Below, one piece after another: positions 1-8,403 of a DNA stretch of 53,878 bases. The notes beneath the pieces are model-generated. The model was not told the origin of the DNA. It worked only from the letters and a program-made list of their open reading frames with translations, and did not search any database. Position numbers and translations under genes: made by a program. Origin of the DNA: Bacillota bacterium (GTDB lineage Bacteria > Bacillota > Sulfobacillia > JAJZYS01 > JAJYTV01); assembly GCA_021793315.1 (NCBI GenBank), contig JAJYSZ010000012.1:1-53878 (forward strand). The letters are read 5' to 3'. The first letter of the stretch is position 1. The number at the start of each line of letters is the position of its first letter.

Positions 1-733
1 TTCCGATCTGCAGCGGCCGCAGGCGCGTCATCGCCTGGCCCACAAGGTCTTCCGCCGACATGCCGTCCTCCGCGCGCACCGCGGCGTGCACCTCGGCCAG
101 GGCCGCGAGGATGTCCTCGCGGCGCGAGAGAAGCTCGATCTGCTGCTCCAGGCTCTCCGTCTCGCCAGGTGCGACGCGCGCCGCGTCGATCTCCTCCACC
201 TCGTGGCGCAGCAGGTCGATCTGTCGCGCCCGCTGCCGCGGGTCGCCACCGGCGTCCTGGCGCTTCTGCATGAGCTGCTGGATGCGCTGGCGGCTGGCCT
301 GTGCCGCAGCGCAGGCTTCCACACTGCCCGCGTAGCGGTCCAGGAGCTCGCGCTGGCGCCTTGGGCGCAGCAGCGTCGCCGCCTCGCCCTGCGCGAGCAA
401 CTCGACGAGGCGGTCGCCAAGCGCACGCACCTCCTGCGCTGGCGCCATGCGGCCGTCGATGCGCGAGAGCGAGCGCCCCTCCGCGCTGATCTCGCGCTCC
501 AGGAGCACCTCCTCACCGCCGGGCGGCCAGAAGAGGGCCGCCACATGCGCCGACATCGCGCCCTGCCGCACCACATGGCGGCTGGCGCGCGCTCCCAGCG
601 CCAGATCCAGACCATCCAGCAGGATGGACTTGCCGGCCCCGGTCTCCCCGGTGATCACGGTGAGGCCCGACTCGAACTCGAGCTCGATCGCGTCGACGAT
701 CGCCAGTTCCTGCAGCTGCAGCAGCCTGAGCAT
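1..733 (-). CDS. recN: DNA repair protein RecN, N-terminal part (gene runs off the left edge)
   Basis: RecN is an SMC-like ATPase that gathers double-strand-break ends for recombinational repair. About 244 N-terminal residues are present. The protein begins MLRLLQLQELAIVDAIEL, followed by a Walker A motif GETGAGKS near residues 30-37, and then a charged, Q/R/E-rich stretch as expected for the coiled-coil arm. The Walker B half lies outside the window. The ATG overlaps the argR stop (TGATG), which indicates translational coupling. argR-recN adjacency is a classic arrangement in Bacillota. Identity is firm although the gene is cut by the window edge. Confidence 0.93.
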   Translation of the reverse strand, partial: MLRLLQLQELAIVDAIELEFESGLTVITGETGAGKSILLDGLDLALGARASRHVVRQGAMSAHVAALFWPPGGEEVLLEREISAEGRSLSRIDGRMAPAQEVRALGDRLVELLAQGEAATLLRPRRQRELLDRYAGSVEACAAAQASRQRIQQLMQKRQDAGGDPRQRARQIDLLRHEVEEIDAARVAPGETESLEQQIELLSRREDILAALAEVHAAVRAEDGMSAEDLVGQAMTRLRPLQIG

Positions 734-1221
734 CAGAGTGTCAGCCGGCGCAGGTCCTCGGCGATCGACTGCGATGCCGAGGATGGCCGCACCACCAGGA
801 AGACCGTGCGCTCTCCCGCCATGGTCCCGATCACGCCAGGTATACGCAGGGAGTCGATCGCCTCGCAGACCGCATCGGCGGTCGCGGGAAGCGTATGCAC
901 CACGATCATGTTCTCGCTGTGTTCGATCGAAAGCACGGAGTCGCGGCAGATGCGCATCAGCTTCTCGTCCGGCGAGGGCTGCCGGATGTCGCTCTGGTAG
1001 TGCTGGCGGCCATCGGCGCCCGTCACCTTGAGCAGTCCGAGCTCCTTGATGTCGCGCGAGACAGTGGCCTGCGTCACGGCCAAGCCCACCTGGCGCAGCC
1101 GTTCGGCAAGCTCCTCCTGCGTGGCGATGTGCTCTTCTCGCACCAGCTCGAGAATTCTCAGCTGGCGCCTGGCCTTGTCCCTCGAAATAGGTCGATCCAC
1201 CCCCGCCCTACTCGCCGCCAT
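733..1221 (-). CDS. argR: Arginine repressor-like transcription regulator ArgR/AhrC
   Basis: This is an ArgR/AhrC-family regulator that normally binds ARG boxes as a hexamer with arginine as co-repressor. The N-terminal winged helix carries the recognition signature VTQATVSRDIKELGL, and the C-terminal half is the oligomerisation/arginine-binding domain. I chose ATG at 1221, preceded by AGGAAGG at 5 nt. GTG at 1227 is also possible (164 aa). The C-terminal motif that is GT(I/L)AGDDT in AhrC and ArgR reads GTMAGERT here, so both arginine-contacting aspartates are changed to Glu-Arg. DNA binding looks intact, but ligand response may differ. The gene overlaps the end of nadK and is coupled to recN. 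Confidence 0.92.
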   Translation of the reverse strand: MAASRAGVDRPISRDKARRQLRILELVREEHIATQEELAERLRQVGLAVTQATVSRDIKELGLLKVTGADGRQHYQSDIRQPSPDEKLMRICRDSVLSIEHSENMIVVHTLPATADAVCEAIDSLRIPGVIGTMAGERTVFLVVRPSSASQSIAEDLRRLTL

Positions 1222-2083
1222 GCGCACCTTCCTCTTCCTGCAGTTTGCGCCTCAGCACGTCATAGAAGTTCCAGCCTGGCCGCCGCCAGAGAACGGCCTG
1301 CTCCCGGGCGCGCCGCGTGACGACGACGTCGTCAGGCAGAAGCTGGATGCCATGCTGACCGTCCACCGTGACGAAGGCGTCGGCAGGCGGCGCGATGATG
1401 CGCACGCGCACTTCCTCGGCAGGATCGACGGCCACGGTGCGGGCGTAAAACGAATGCGGGCAGATCGGAGTGATCGAAAGCGCGCGCACGTCGGGCGAAA
1501 GGACTGGGCCGCCTGCCGACAGCGCATAGGCCGTCGATCCGGTGGGCGTCGACAGCACGACGCCGTCCGCCGGCCAGACGAACGCGGGCCGTCCGCGCAG
1601 TCCAACCTCGACGCGGATCAGGCGGGAAAAAGGGCCCTTGGCGATGACGACATCGTTCAGGGCAAGAAAGCGCTCGACCACCTCGTCGCCGCGCAGCACC
1701 TCCGCGCGGAGCATGTTGCGCTGGTCGACGACGCGGGCGCCCGTCAACAGCCCTGGCAGCTCGCTCTCGATCTCCTCGGGTTCGAGCTCTGTCAGGAAGC
1801 CGAGGTGGCCGAGGTTCACGCCCACAAGCGCGATGCCGTAGGGAGCAAGTCGCTTGGCTGCCTGCAGAAGGGTGCCGTCGCCGCCGAAGACGACCGCCAC
1901 ATCCACGCGGTCAGCCCACGTCTCAAGAGGTTCGGGCTCGACATCGAGGTCGAGGAGCGCCGCCGCATCGGGTTCGATGGCGAAACTCCTGCCAAGGCGG
2001 CCCAGCAGTTGCGCCACTTCCCAGGCGCGCTGCAGCGCCTCCGGCTTGTCGAGATTGGGTAGCAGGCCTACTGGCGCCGCCAC
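1208..2083 (-). CDS. nadK: NAD kinase
   Basis: NadK phosphorylates NAD to NADP. Diagnostic motifs are FGGDGTLLQ (nucleotide binding), NLGHLGFL, the catalytic-region NDVV, and TPTGSTAYALSAGGP. The open frame extends upstream to 2230, but AGGAGG lies 7 nt before GTG at 2083. That start gives 291 residues, the usual family length, with a normal N-terminus APVGLLPNLDKPEA. The 49 extra in-frame upstream codons are therefore probably untranslated leader, although an N-terminal extension cannot be excluded. The gene sits between an HD hydrolase and argR in one minus-strand transcription unit. Confidence 0.92.
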   Translation of the reverse strand: MAAPVGLLPNLDKPEALQRAWEVAQLLGRLGRSFAIEPDAAALLDLDVEPEPLETWADRVDVAVVFGGDGTLLQAAKRLAPYGIALVGVNLGHLGFLTELEPEEIESELPGLLTGARVVDQRNMLRAEVLRGDEVVERFLALNDVVIAKGPFSRLIRVEVGLRGRPAFVWPADGVVLSTPTGSTAYALSAGGPVLSPDVRALSITPICPHSFYARTVAVDPAEEVRVRIIAPPADAFVTVDGQHGIQLLPDDVVVTRRAREQAVLWRRPGWNFYDVLRRKLQEEEGAHGGE

Positions 2084-2242
2084 ATGCAAGCCTCCTGTCC
2101 GAGCGACCCTCACTTTTTCGACCGTCCCCTGCCAGCCTCCTGCGCCCAGCAGGCCCAGTTGCGCCGATAGGGCCCCGAGGGCAAGGTGGTGGTTCACGTC
2201 CTTAAGCTGTCCGGCCAGGTCACAGGCCATGGCCTTACAACC

Positions 2243-3463
2243 TCAGCGAACGACGAACATCCTGGCCGCGGCATCTGCAGCCTTGGGCAACAGCGATCCC
2301 TGGGCGAACACGGCGATCGTCCAGAGGTCGCGATAGCGCTCCTCAAGGAGGTCCACCTCCACGTCGCCGCCAGGTGGGCGATCAAGCGGATAGACGCCTT
2401 CCGGCAGCGCGGTGGGCACCTGCATCTCACGAAACTCCGGCGGCGGCGGGCACGAGATGACCACCTGCGCGGGCCTGCCCCCGCTGGCGCGCGCGATTTC
2501 GGCCTCCGCGGCGCGCCGCGCGCCGGGCTGCTCGAGCTGCAGGCACAGCTCCTCCAGCCGCTGCTGTCCGACCTGGCGCCGGTCGAGCACGAGCGCGCGT
2601 TTGGCGATCTGGCGGCGCGCCACGGCAGCCGCCAGATCCTTGACCTCCTCGCCGTAGTCTCCCTTCGCGAGCAGATCCAAAAGCGCGTCATCGCCCATCT
2701 GCAAAAGTGAAGTCGCCGCTAGGCCGGACTCGCTCGCCAGCTCCACCGCCTTCGCCAGCATCGCGCCAGCCGCAATCTTGGTGTGGTGAAGGTAGACGCG
2801 TTCAGTCAGCAGGTAGCGCATGCGAAAGAGCTGCAGGATCTCGGAGCGGGCATCCGGACGGAGCCGCCCGTGCCGCTCCAGCCTGACGCCGAGACGCCCG
2901 TCGAGCACCTCGAACGTCTGCAGCACCCGGTCGTCATACTGCTGGCGAATGCCCGTCATGTAGGCGTCGCGCCGCAGGTAGTCCAGAAGGTCGGCGTCGA
3001 CCGGACCGCTGACGACATCGCGCGCCCACTGAGGCACGCCATGGTCGCCAAGCAGCACGGCCACGGCCTCGGCTCCGTCCGGCAGGGACTGAAGGCAGTG
3101 GCCGATCTCGCCCCGAAGCGCCGCCCGCATGCGCTCTCGCGTGTCGTGGCGCGGGAAGAGCGGCCGTTCATCCTCGAAGGTATGACCGAACGGGGCGTGC
3201 GCGATGTCGTGCAGCAGGGCGGCGACCAGCACCGGGCCCGCCCAGGGGTCCTGCAGCCGGTCGATCGCCGACAGGATCAGGCCGGCCGCATGCGCCGTGC
3301 CGAGCGAATGCTCGAAGCGGCTATGCTGTGCCCCGGGATAGACGAGATAGGCGAGTCCCAGCTGGCGCACGCGCCTCAGCCGCTGCATCTCGGGCGCGTC
3401 GAGCAGACTTTTCAGCGCATCGGGCAGGACGATGTCCCCCCAGACCGGGTCACGCACGAGCAT
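2243..3463 (-). CDS. HD-domain phosphohydrolase (COG1078, dGTPase/SAMHD1-like)
   Basis: This is a 406-residue protein of the COG1078/SAMHD1-like HD family. The N-terminal third has the family hallmark RLRRVRQLGLAYLVYPGA followed by HSRFEHSLGTAHAAG. The metal-binding HD pair is in LLHDIAHAPFGHTFE, and a later Asp is in GPVDADLLDYLRRDAYMTG. Family members hydrolyse dNTPs or other phosphoesters, but the substrate cannot be read from the sequence. The C-terminal 150 residues are divergent. The start overlaps the tlyA stop (TGATG), so it is co-translated with tlyA and precedes nadK. Confidence 0.85.
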   Translation of the reverse strand: MLVRDPVWGDIVLPDALKSLLDAPEMQRLRRVRQLGLAYLVYPGAQHSRFEHSLGTAHAAGLILSAIDRLQDPWAGPVLVAALLHDIAHAPFGHTFEDERPLFPRHDTRERMRAALRGEIGHCLQSLPDGAEAVAVLLGDHGVPQWARDVVSGPVDADLLDYLRRDAYMTGIRQQYDDRVLQTFEVLDGRLGVRLERHGRLRPDARSEILQLFRMRYLLTERVYLHHTKIAAGAMLAKAVELASESGLAATSLLQMGDDALLDLLAKGDYGEEVKDLAAAVARRQIAKRALVLDRRQVGQQRLEELCLQLEQPGARRAAEAEIARASGGRPAQVVISCPPPPEFREMQVPTALPEGVYPLDRPPGGDVEVDLLEERYRDLWTIAVFAQGSLLPKAADAAARMFVVR

Positions 3464-4239
3464 CAGGCGAAGGCCTCCTCCACGGCGGCAGCGGCGTCGA
3501 AGTCAGGGGCACCGGCGCCGAGGTGCAGCAGATACTCGCGGTTTCCGTCGCCGCCCACGATGGGCGACGGGCAGACGGCGAGCGGTGCGAAGCCGCTCTC
3601 CGCCGCCGCCGCGGCCACTTCGCCCAGGATGCGCAGGTGCACCTTGCGGTCGCGCACGATGCCGCCCTTGCCGACGTCTTTCGGGCCTGCCTCGAACTGG
3701 GGCTTGACGAGCGCCACGACCTCGGCGTCGCGGCCGGCCAGGCTGCGCACCGCGGGAAGGACGAGGCGCAGCGAGATGAACGACAGATCGAGAGTGAAGA
3801 GTTCGATCGCTTCGGGAAGGTCTCCTTGACGGAGATGGCGCAGGTTCGTCCCCTCCTGCACCATCACGCGGGGATCGCCCCGCAGGCTGCTGTCCAGTTG
3901 CCCGTGTCCCGCGTCCACCGCATAGATGCGCAAGGCGCCCCGTTCTAGCAGCACCTGCGTGAAGCCGCCGGTCGAGGCGCCCGCGTCGAGCGCCACACGG
4001 CCGCGGGGGTCGACCGAGAAGCGGTCCAGGGCACCGATCAGCTTCCACGCCCCGCGCGAGACGTAGGTCCTCTCGGTCAACTCGATCGGCGCATCCGGAA
4101 CCACAAGTTCGGACTTGCGGGACGCCATGCGCCCCGCCACCAGAACCTTGCCGTCCGCGATCAGGGCCTGCGCCCTGCTGCGGCTCGTGCAGAGCCCACG
4201 CAGGACCAGGAGCTCGTCAAGACGCGTCCTGGGAGGCAT
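3463..4239 (-). CDS. tlyA: TlyA-family rRNA (cytidine-2'-O)-methyltransferase / hemolysin A
   Basis: This protein has an S4 RNA-binding domain followed by an FtsJ-type SAM methyltransferase, 258 aa. The S4 domain (residues about 5-60) starts RLDELLVLRGLCTSRSRAQ. The methyltransferase has the SAM loop DAGASTGGFT near residue 88 and the catalytic positions LDLSFIS and VKPQFEAG (D and K of the K-D-K-E tetrad). Mycobacterial TlyA makes 2'-O-methylcytidine in both rRNAs; the role here is assumed by homology. It overlaps the end of dxs by 23 nt and is followed by an HD hydrolase in the same unit. Confidence 0.9.
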   Translation of the reverse strand: MPPRTRLDELLVLRGLCTSRSRAQALIADGKVLVAGRMASRKSELVVPDAPIELTERTYVSRGAWKLIGALDRFSVDPRGRVALDAGASTGGFTQVLLERGALRIYAVDAGHGQLDSSLRGDPRVMVQEGTNLRHLRQGDLPEAIELFTLDLSFISLRLVLPAVRSLAGRDAEVVALVKPQFEAGPKDVGKGGIVRDRKVHLRILGEVAAAAAESGFAPLAVCPSPIVGGDGNREYLLHLGAGAPDFDAAAAVEEAFA

Positions 4240-6085
4240 CGAGCGATGTCTGCAGCGCCTGCGCCACCTGGGGCGCCGTCAGGCCGCACTCCTCGAGCTG
4301 TTCAGGTCGCGACATGTGCTCGATGTAGCGGTCGGGCACGGCAAAGCGCTGGTAGCGGCCACGATAGCCGTCTTTCACCAACTGGCCCAGCACCGCGTCG
4401 CCGAAGCCGCCCGCCTCGGTCCCTTCCTCGATCGTCGCAACCACCGGGAATTCGGCGGCCCGGCGCACCATGCGGACGTCCAGCGGCTTGATGAAGCGGG
4501 CATCGCCGACCGCAAGCGAGATGCCGCGCGCATCGAGAATCTTGGCCGCGTCCATCGCCACCTGCACCATCGTTCCCACCGCGAGGATGGCGCCGTGCGT
4601 CCCCGCACGCAGCCACTCGCCCTCGCCCAGGCGAATCTCCTTCGGCTGACGGCCGACGCCGGGGCAGTTGCCGCGCGGGTAGCGCACCGCGAACGGCCCA
4701 TCCAGCGTCAGGGCCAGGTGCAGCATCGCCTCGAGCTCCTGCTCGTCGCGCGGTGCCGCCACGCTGTAGCCGGGAATTGCCCGGAGGTAGGCCATGTCGT
4801 AGAGGCCCTGGTGCGTCGCGCCGTCTTCGCCGACCAGTCCCGCCCGGTCCAGGCAGAAGACGACGGGCAGGCGCTGGATGCCGACATCGTGGATGAGCTG
4901 GTCGTAGGCGCGCTGCAGGAACGTGGAGTAGATGGCGCAAAGGGGCCTCATGCCCTGCGTCGCCAGCCCGGCCGAGAACGTCACGGCATGCGCCTCCGCG
5001 ATGCCCACGTCGAAAAAGCGGCTCGGATGCGCGTCGCGGAAGTGGCGCAATCCTGTCCCGTCGGCCATCGCCGCCGTCACCGCGACGACGCGCTCGTCTT
5101 CGCGGCCGAGGTCCGCGGCAATCTCGCCGAATGTGTCACTCCAGCTGACGCCGGACTTCTTCGCCGCCTTGCCGAGACCCGTCTCCACCTCGAACGGTGC
5201 TGTGGAGTGCCATTTGTTGGCGTCCTTGGCCGCCGGCTCGTAGCCGTGCCCCTTCTCCGTGATGGCGTGCACCAGGACGGGCCCGCCCATCTCCACGGCA
5301 CGCTTCAGCACGGAGCGCAGCATCGCCACGTCATGTCCGTCGATCGGGCCAAGATAGCGCACACCCAGCTCCTCGAAGATCTCGCCCGGCACGAAGAGGT
5401 GCTTGACCGAGTCCTTCATGCGCTCGGCGGCCTCCGCGGCGCCCTTGCCGACCACCGGGATGAGACGCAGGGCGGACTCCACGTCGTGCTTGAACCGGCG
5501 GACGGCGGGGGTGGTGCGGATCTTCGTGAGATAGGTCGATACCGCCCCCACGTTGGGCGAAATCGACATCGAGTTGTCGTTCAGCACGATGATCAGGTCA
5601 GTGCCGATCTGGCCCGCGTTGTTGAGGCCCTCGTAGGCGAGGCCGCCCGTCAGGGCGCCGTCGCCGACCACGGCCGCGACAGCATAGGGTTCGTGCTTGA
5701 GATCGCGGGCGGTGGCGACGCCGAGCGCAGCGGAGATGGCCGTAGAGGCATGCCCGGCGCCAAAGGCGTCGCGGGGGCTCTCCTCGCGGCGCAGATAGCC
5801 GCTGGCGCCCCCCTTCTGCCTGAGATGCTGAAAGATGTCGCGGCGACCTGTGAGCAGCTTGTGGGCGTAGGCCTGATGGCCCACGTCGAAGATCACTTTG
5901 TCGGTCTCGCGATGCAGCACGGCGTGAAGCGCAACCGTGATCTCCACCGCGCCCAGACTTGGCGCCAGGTGGCCTCCCACCCGGGACACGACATCGATGA
6001 TCTCACGGCGTATATCGCTGCAGAGCACCCGCAGCTCCGCGTCGCTCATCCGCCCGATGTCCCGGCCTTGGAGCAGTTCCTCCAT
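4217..6085 (-). CDS. dxs: 1-deoxy-D-xylulose-5-phosphate synthase
   Basis: DXS condenses pyruvate and glyceraldehyde 3-phosphate to DXP, the first step of the MEP isoprenoid pathway. The 622-aa length is standard. The ThDP/Mg site GDGALTGGLAYEGLNNAG and the substrate-site motif GGHLAPSLGAVE are intact. The transketolase-like pyrimidine domain has DRAGLVGEDGATHQG, and a C-terminal transketolase domain follows. The ATG abuts the stop of the upstream membrane-protein gene. The product feeds the same pathway as ispA, which lies on the far side of the 6662-8403 insertion. Confidence 0.96.
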   Translation of the reverse strand: MEELLQGRDIGRMSDAELRVLCSDIRREIIDVVSRVGGHLAPSLGAVEITVALHAVLHRETDKVIFDVGHQAYAHKLLTGRRDIFQHLRQKGGASGYLRREESPRDAFGAGHASTAISAALGVATARDLKHEPYAVAAVVGDGALTGGLAYEGLNNAGQIGTDLIIVLNDNSMSISPNVGAVSTYLTKIRTTPAVRRFKHDVESALRLIPVVGKGAAEAAERMKDSVKHLFVPGEIFEELGVRYLGPIDGHDVAMLRSVLKRAVEMGGPVLVHAITEKGHGYEPAAKDANKWHSTAPFEVETGLGKAAKKSGVSWSDTFGEIAADLGREDERVVAVTAAMADGTGLRHFRDAHPSRFFDVGIAEAHAVTFSAGLATQGMRPLCAIYSTFLQRAYDQLIHDVGIQRLPVVFCLDRAGLVGEDGATHQGLYDMAYLRAIPGYSVAAPRDEQELEAMLHLALTLDGPFAVRYPRGNCPGVGRQPKEIRLGEGEWLRAGTHGAILAVGTMVQVAMDAAKILDARGISLAVGDARFIKPLDVRMVRRAAEFPVVATIEEGTEAGGFGDAVLGQLVKDGYRGRYQRFAVPDRYIEHMSRPEQLEECGLTAPQVAQALQTSLDASQDAS

Positions 6086-6661
6086 TCAAAGCCCTCCCCG
6101 GCGTCGCCTCGGCCGCGGCTCGAGGATGTGCAGCGGCAACACCGACTCTACCGCCTCAAGTACACGGCCGACCAGCCAGACGATGGCGTCCGCCTTACGG
6201 ATCGCCAGACCTTTTGCTGCTGATTTTAGACCAATTGTGACGGCTGAGACGAGCGCTACCGCAAGAATCGCGCCCAATCCGCGCGCCGAGGGCTCGGCCC
6301 TGAGCGCCAGGCCGGCCGCGAGCGCCCCGGAAAGGGTGCCGGCGATGTCGCCCACGACATCGGAACAGAGGGTCGCGACCCGGTCGGCTTCGCGCACCAG
6401 CTGGATCGCCTTGCGGGCCCCGGGCCGCTTGCTCGCCGAGCGCGCGTGAAACGGCGTCTCATGCGCACGTGTCGCGGCCACGCCCACGATGTCGAAGCCA
6501 ACCCCCAGCAGGATGATCAAAAGCAGGACAGGCAGGGCGGCAAGCTCCGGCCAGCCCAAGGCGGCAGCCTGGGCTGGCCATGTCACCGCGAGGGCCACGA
6601 CGAACGCCAGAGCGGCGAACCGCACCGCGCGCCAGCCCAGGCGCTGCGGCTCGCGTCTCAA
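6086..6661 (-). CDS. Conserved membrane protein, DUF21/CorB-like fragment family
   Basis: This is a 191-residue integral membrane protein. Two hydrophobic helices occur near residues 14-35 and 40-65, and two more near 110-160. The central block DIVGVAATRAHETPFHARSA followed by KAIQLVREADRVATLCSDVVGDIAG resembles a conserved Bacillota family found next to dxs and distantly related to CBS/DUF21 transporters. No function is established. I chose TTG at 6661 because GGGGAGG precedes it by 5 nt; the open frame reaches ATG at 6700. It abuts dxs, so it is probably the first gene of the dxs unit. Confidence 0.7.
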   Translation of the reverse strand: MRREPQRLGWRAVRFAALAFVVALAVTWPAQAAALGWPELAALPVLLLIILLGVGFDIVGVAATRAHETPFHARSASKRPGARKAIQLVREADRVATLCSDVVGDIAGTLSGALAAGLALRAEPSARGLGAILAVALVSAVTIGLKSAAKGLAIRKADAIVWLVGRVLEAVESVLPLHILEPRPRRRRGGL

Positions 6662-7366
6662 AGCGTCCTCCCCAAGAATGGATCGGGTGGAAACCTGCAA
6701 GGTAAACGCTGCGGCTTAGGTCCAGCTGGCTTTCCCAACCGAGGCTCCGGCCGTCGCCGGCCGTCGGTTCCCCTTTCGCCCCGGTGCGCCCTGTCGCCAT
6801 AGGCGCTGCTAGATTGCCACTCAGGCCGCACTGTAATCCCTCGCACGTCTCGCTCTTGGCGAACAGCCTAGGAGTTTTCCTCGCGGCGCGTGTGTTCCCT
6901 TAGCCTCTTTTGCCCGACGGGTTTCGCTCGGCTGCGACGGCGCACCGGGGCCCCGGCCACGCGCGTCGGAACCCGAGCTCCCCCCGCAAGGCTCAAGGCA
7001 GGCTACGCTGCACCAAGCACCTGGCCATGCCCAGCACCTGATACAGGTACAACTCCAAGCCGCAGATGTGGTCCGCAGGCGGACCATCCACGAACTTGGG
7101 CCTCCGCGGAGGATGGGTGCGTAACCATATGCCATTATGGGCGCCCCAACCTCCTCCGCTCCCAGCACCAACCCGGACTTGGCGTTCCGAGCCCGCACCA
7201 GGAGGTTCATCGATGTGCCCTTCGGCGGCTTTTTAGGCCCGCCCTAGGGGAGACACGTCCGGCTAGGATACTGTTCCACCCGAAAACATGAACAACAGCA
7301 AGTATACCATCCCGTGCAGCCCGCGGCGGTCGAATCGAATGGGAGCGTCGCCGCCCGCTGCCATGC
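6662..7366. other. Gene-poor stretch at the left side of the insertion between ispA and dxs
   Basis: I find no convincing gene in this roughly 700-bp stretch. Several open frames exist on both strands, but none has codon bias, a ribosome site or a recognisable motif. On the minus strand, around 7000-7150, a short frame reading KFVDGPPADHICGLELYLYQ looks protein-like, ends in a stop near 7007 and has no start. It may be the tail of a decayed gene I cannot name. The promoter of the dxs unit should also lie here, but I see no clear -35/-10 pair. Confidence 0.5.
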
Positions 7367-7563
7367 CGCATTTTTCGAAGCGCCAACGACAAGCAGATCC
7401 CGCTTGAAACTCTGAATGCTCGACGGGGCGTGAAGAAGCGGGGCATCTACCATCTGGGCAACGTCAACGGCTACACAGCCGCTTGAAGTGCTGGATTCGC
7501 TCCTTCAACGGTGTGAGCACCAAGTACCTGCCGAACTACCTTGCTTGGTTCCAGCGCAGAGAT
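7367..7563 (+). pseudogene. Frameshifted C-terminal remnant of an IS1595-type transposase
   Basis: Reading forward, the frame gives FRSANDKQIPLETLNARRG, then VKKRGIYHLGNVNGY. A one-base deletion near 7475 follows, and the next frame continues SRLKCWIRSFNGVSTKYLP and NYLAWFQRRD. This matches the conserved C-terminal end of IS1595-family transposases (IYHxQxVNxYHSRLK...RRFNGVATKYLxNYLxW). The N-terminal zinc ribbon and most of the DDE core are missing, and I see no terminal inverted repeats. It is a decayed element, not a mobile one. It lies directly upstream of the AT-richer lipoprotein gene, within the segment that separates ispA from dxs. Confidence 0.75.
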
Positions 7564-7656
7564 TCCCCGAATGACACGCAACGCCGTTGCCAGTCGTCTG
7601 TTGAATCACAGTCACACACCGATGGTGTTCACCGCTACGAAAGATCTTGGTTGTCC

Positions 7657-7684
7657 TTGAGTTTAACTCGATATGGAGTATACC
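7657..7684 (+). promoter_or_regulatory. Possible promoter of the lipoprotein gene
   Basis: TTGAGT at 7657-7662 and TATACC at 7679-7684 are separated by 16 nt and lie about 20 nt before the start codon. The 11-bp palindrome GAGTTTAACTC (7659-7669) overlaps the -35 and could be an operator. The short distance to the gene makes this plausible but not certain. Confidence 0.35.
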
Positions 7685-7703
7685 GGAAACTGGAGGAATG
7701 GAA

Positions 7704-8267
7704 ATGAATCGTTCAATTGTCACTCTTGCAATAATAGCTGCGGTCTTGCTTTGCGGGTGCGGAAAACAGACGTTGAAGCAAGACGTCGTAATCCGCCTCA
7801 ATAAGCAGAGCGCCACTGAACCACTCAAGTCTGGGCCCCTATGTGACGCCTCGCAGCTTAGCGCGTATGGAGTGCCCCGTACGTACGGCAACCTCATAAA
7901 CGCGGATTTAGTCATTACCAACAAGAGCAGTTCGGAGTGCGCGCTTGAAGCTTTGCCGAATGCCATGCAAGATGCGGTGAGGCTTATTCGAAGCAACGGC
8001 TCGATCGTAAAGACACAGGTAGTCTCGCAAAACGTTGTCGATGTACTGACAGTCAATTGGCTTAAACCCAAAGGCGCGAACGCAACCCGTCTATCCGTTA
8101 ACTGGGGAAATTGGTGCAATGCGAGCCCAGGTAACATTTCGTTCCGTATTGCATTCCCTTACAACAAGGGCATACTTACGGGTTCCTTCAACAGTTTGCA
8201 CAGACGCACGTACGTTCCAGCGTGCACTCACCCGAATGCCCCATCTACGCTACAGGTGTTGCAATAG
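7704..8267 (+). CDS. Secreted lipoprotein with a DUF4232-like domain
   Basis: This 187-residue lipoprotein starts MNRSIVTLAIIAAVLLCGCG, with a lipobox-like LLCGC around Cys18. The mature part has PLCDASQLSAYGVPRTYGN, then LVITNKSSSECALEALPNA, and a late WGNWC. This spacing of cysteines and a TN-x-C-x-L core resembles DUF4232 domains of unknown function; the assignment is by eye. GGAGGA lies 6 nt before ATG at 7704, so I prefer this start over the ATG at 7698. It is the only plus-strand gene in the left 21 kb, is markedly AT-richer than its neighbours, and follows a transposase remnant, which suggests horizontal acquisition. Confidence 0.7.
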   Translation: MNRSIVTLAIIAAVLLCGCGKQTLKQDVVIRLNKQSATEPLKSGPLCDASQLSAYGVPRTYGNLINADLVITNKSSSECALEALPNAMQDAVRLIRSNGSIVKTQVVSQNVVDVLTVNWLKPKGANATRLSVNWGNWCNASPGNISFRIAFPYNKGILTGSFNSLHRRTYVPACTHPNAPSTLQVLQ

Positions 8268-8298
8268 GTGCTTTGAGGTCGCCGAGATCTACCAATGA

Positions 8299-8344
8299 AC
8301 GAGAAGTGGCACTGCTAGGACAGAAACAGTGCCGCTTCTCGTTC
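8299..8344. terminator. 17-bp hairpin between convergent genes (bidirectional terminator)
   Basis: Arms 8299-8315 and 8328-8344 pair over 17 bp with a single G-U type difference and a 12-nt loop. The hairpin lies between the convergent lipoprotein gene (+) and ispA (-), exactly where a shared terminator is expected. There is no clear T tract on either side. Confidence 0.65.
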
Positions 8345-8403
8345 AAAGTTTCCAACAAACTGCTGAAACAGAGGTTTCGGAAAAAGCGCATGCCGTGCGC
8401 ATG

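Noticed and set aside
28..615. Arg/Ala-rich open frame on the minus strand
   Set aside because: It is an out-of-phase shadow of recN, whose correct frame starts at 733 and carries the Walker A motif.
4115..6223. 702-codon open frame on the plus strand opposite dxs
   Set aside because: It is antisense to a certain gene, has no recognisable domain, and is typical of high-GC codon-position bias.
6821..7210. 129-codon minus-strand frame in the insertion
   Set aside because: It has no ribosome site, no motif and odd composition. A different frame there looks more protein-like but has no start.
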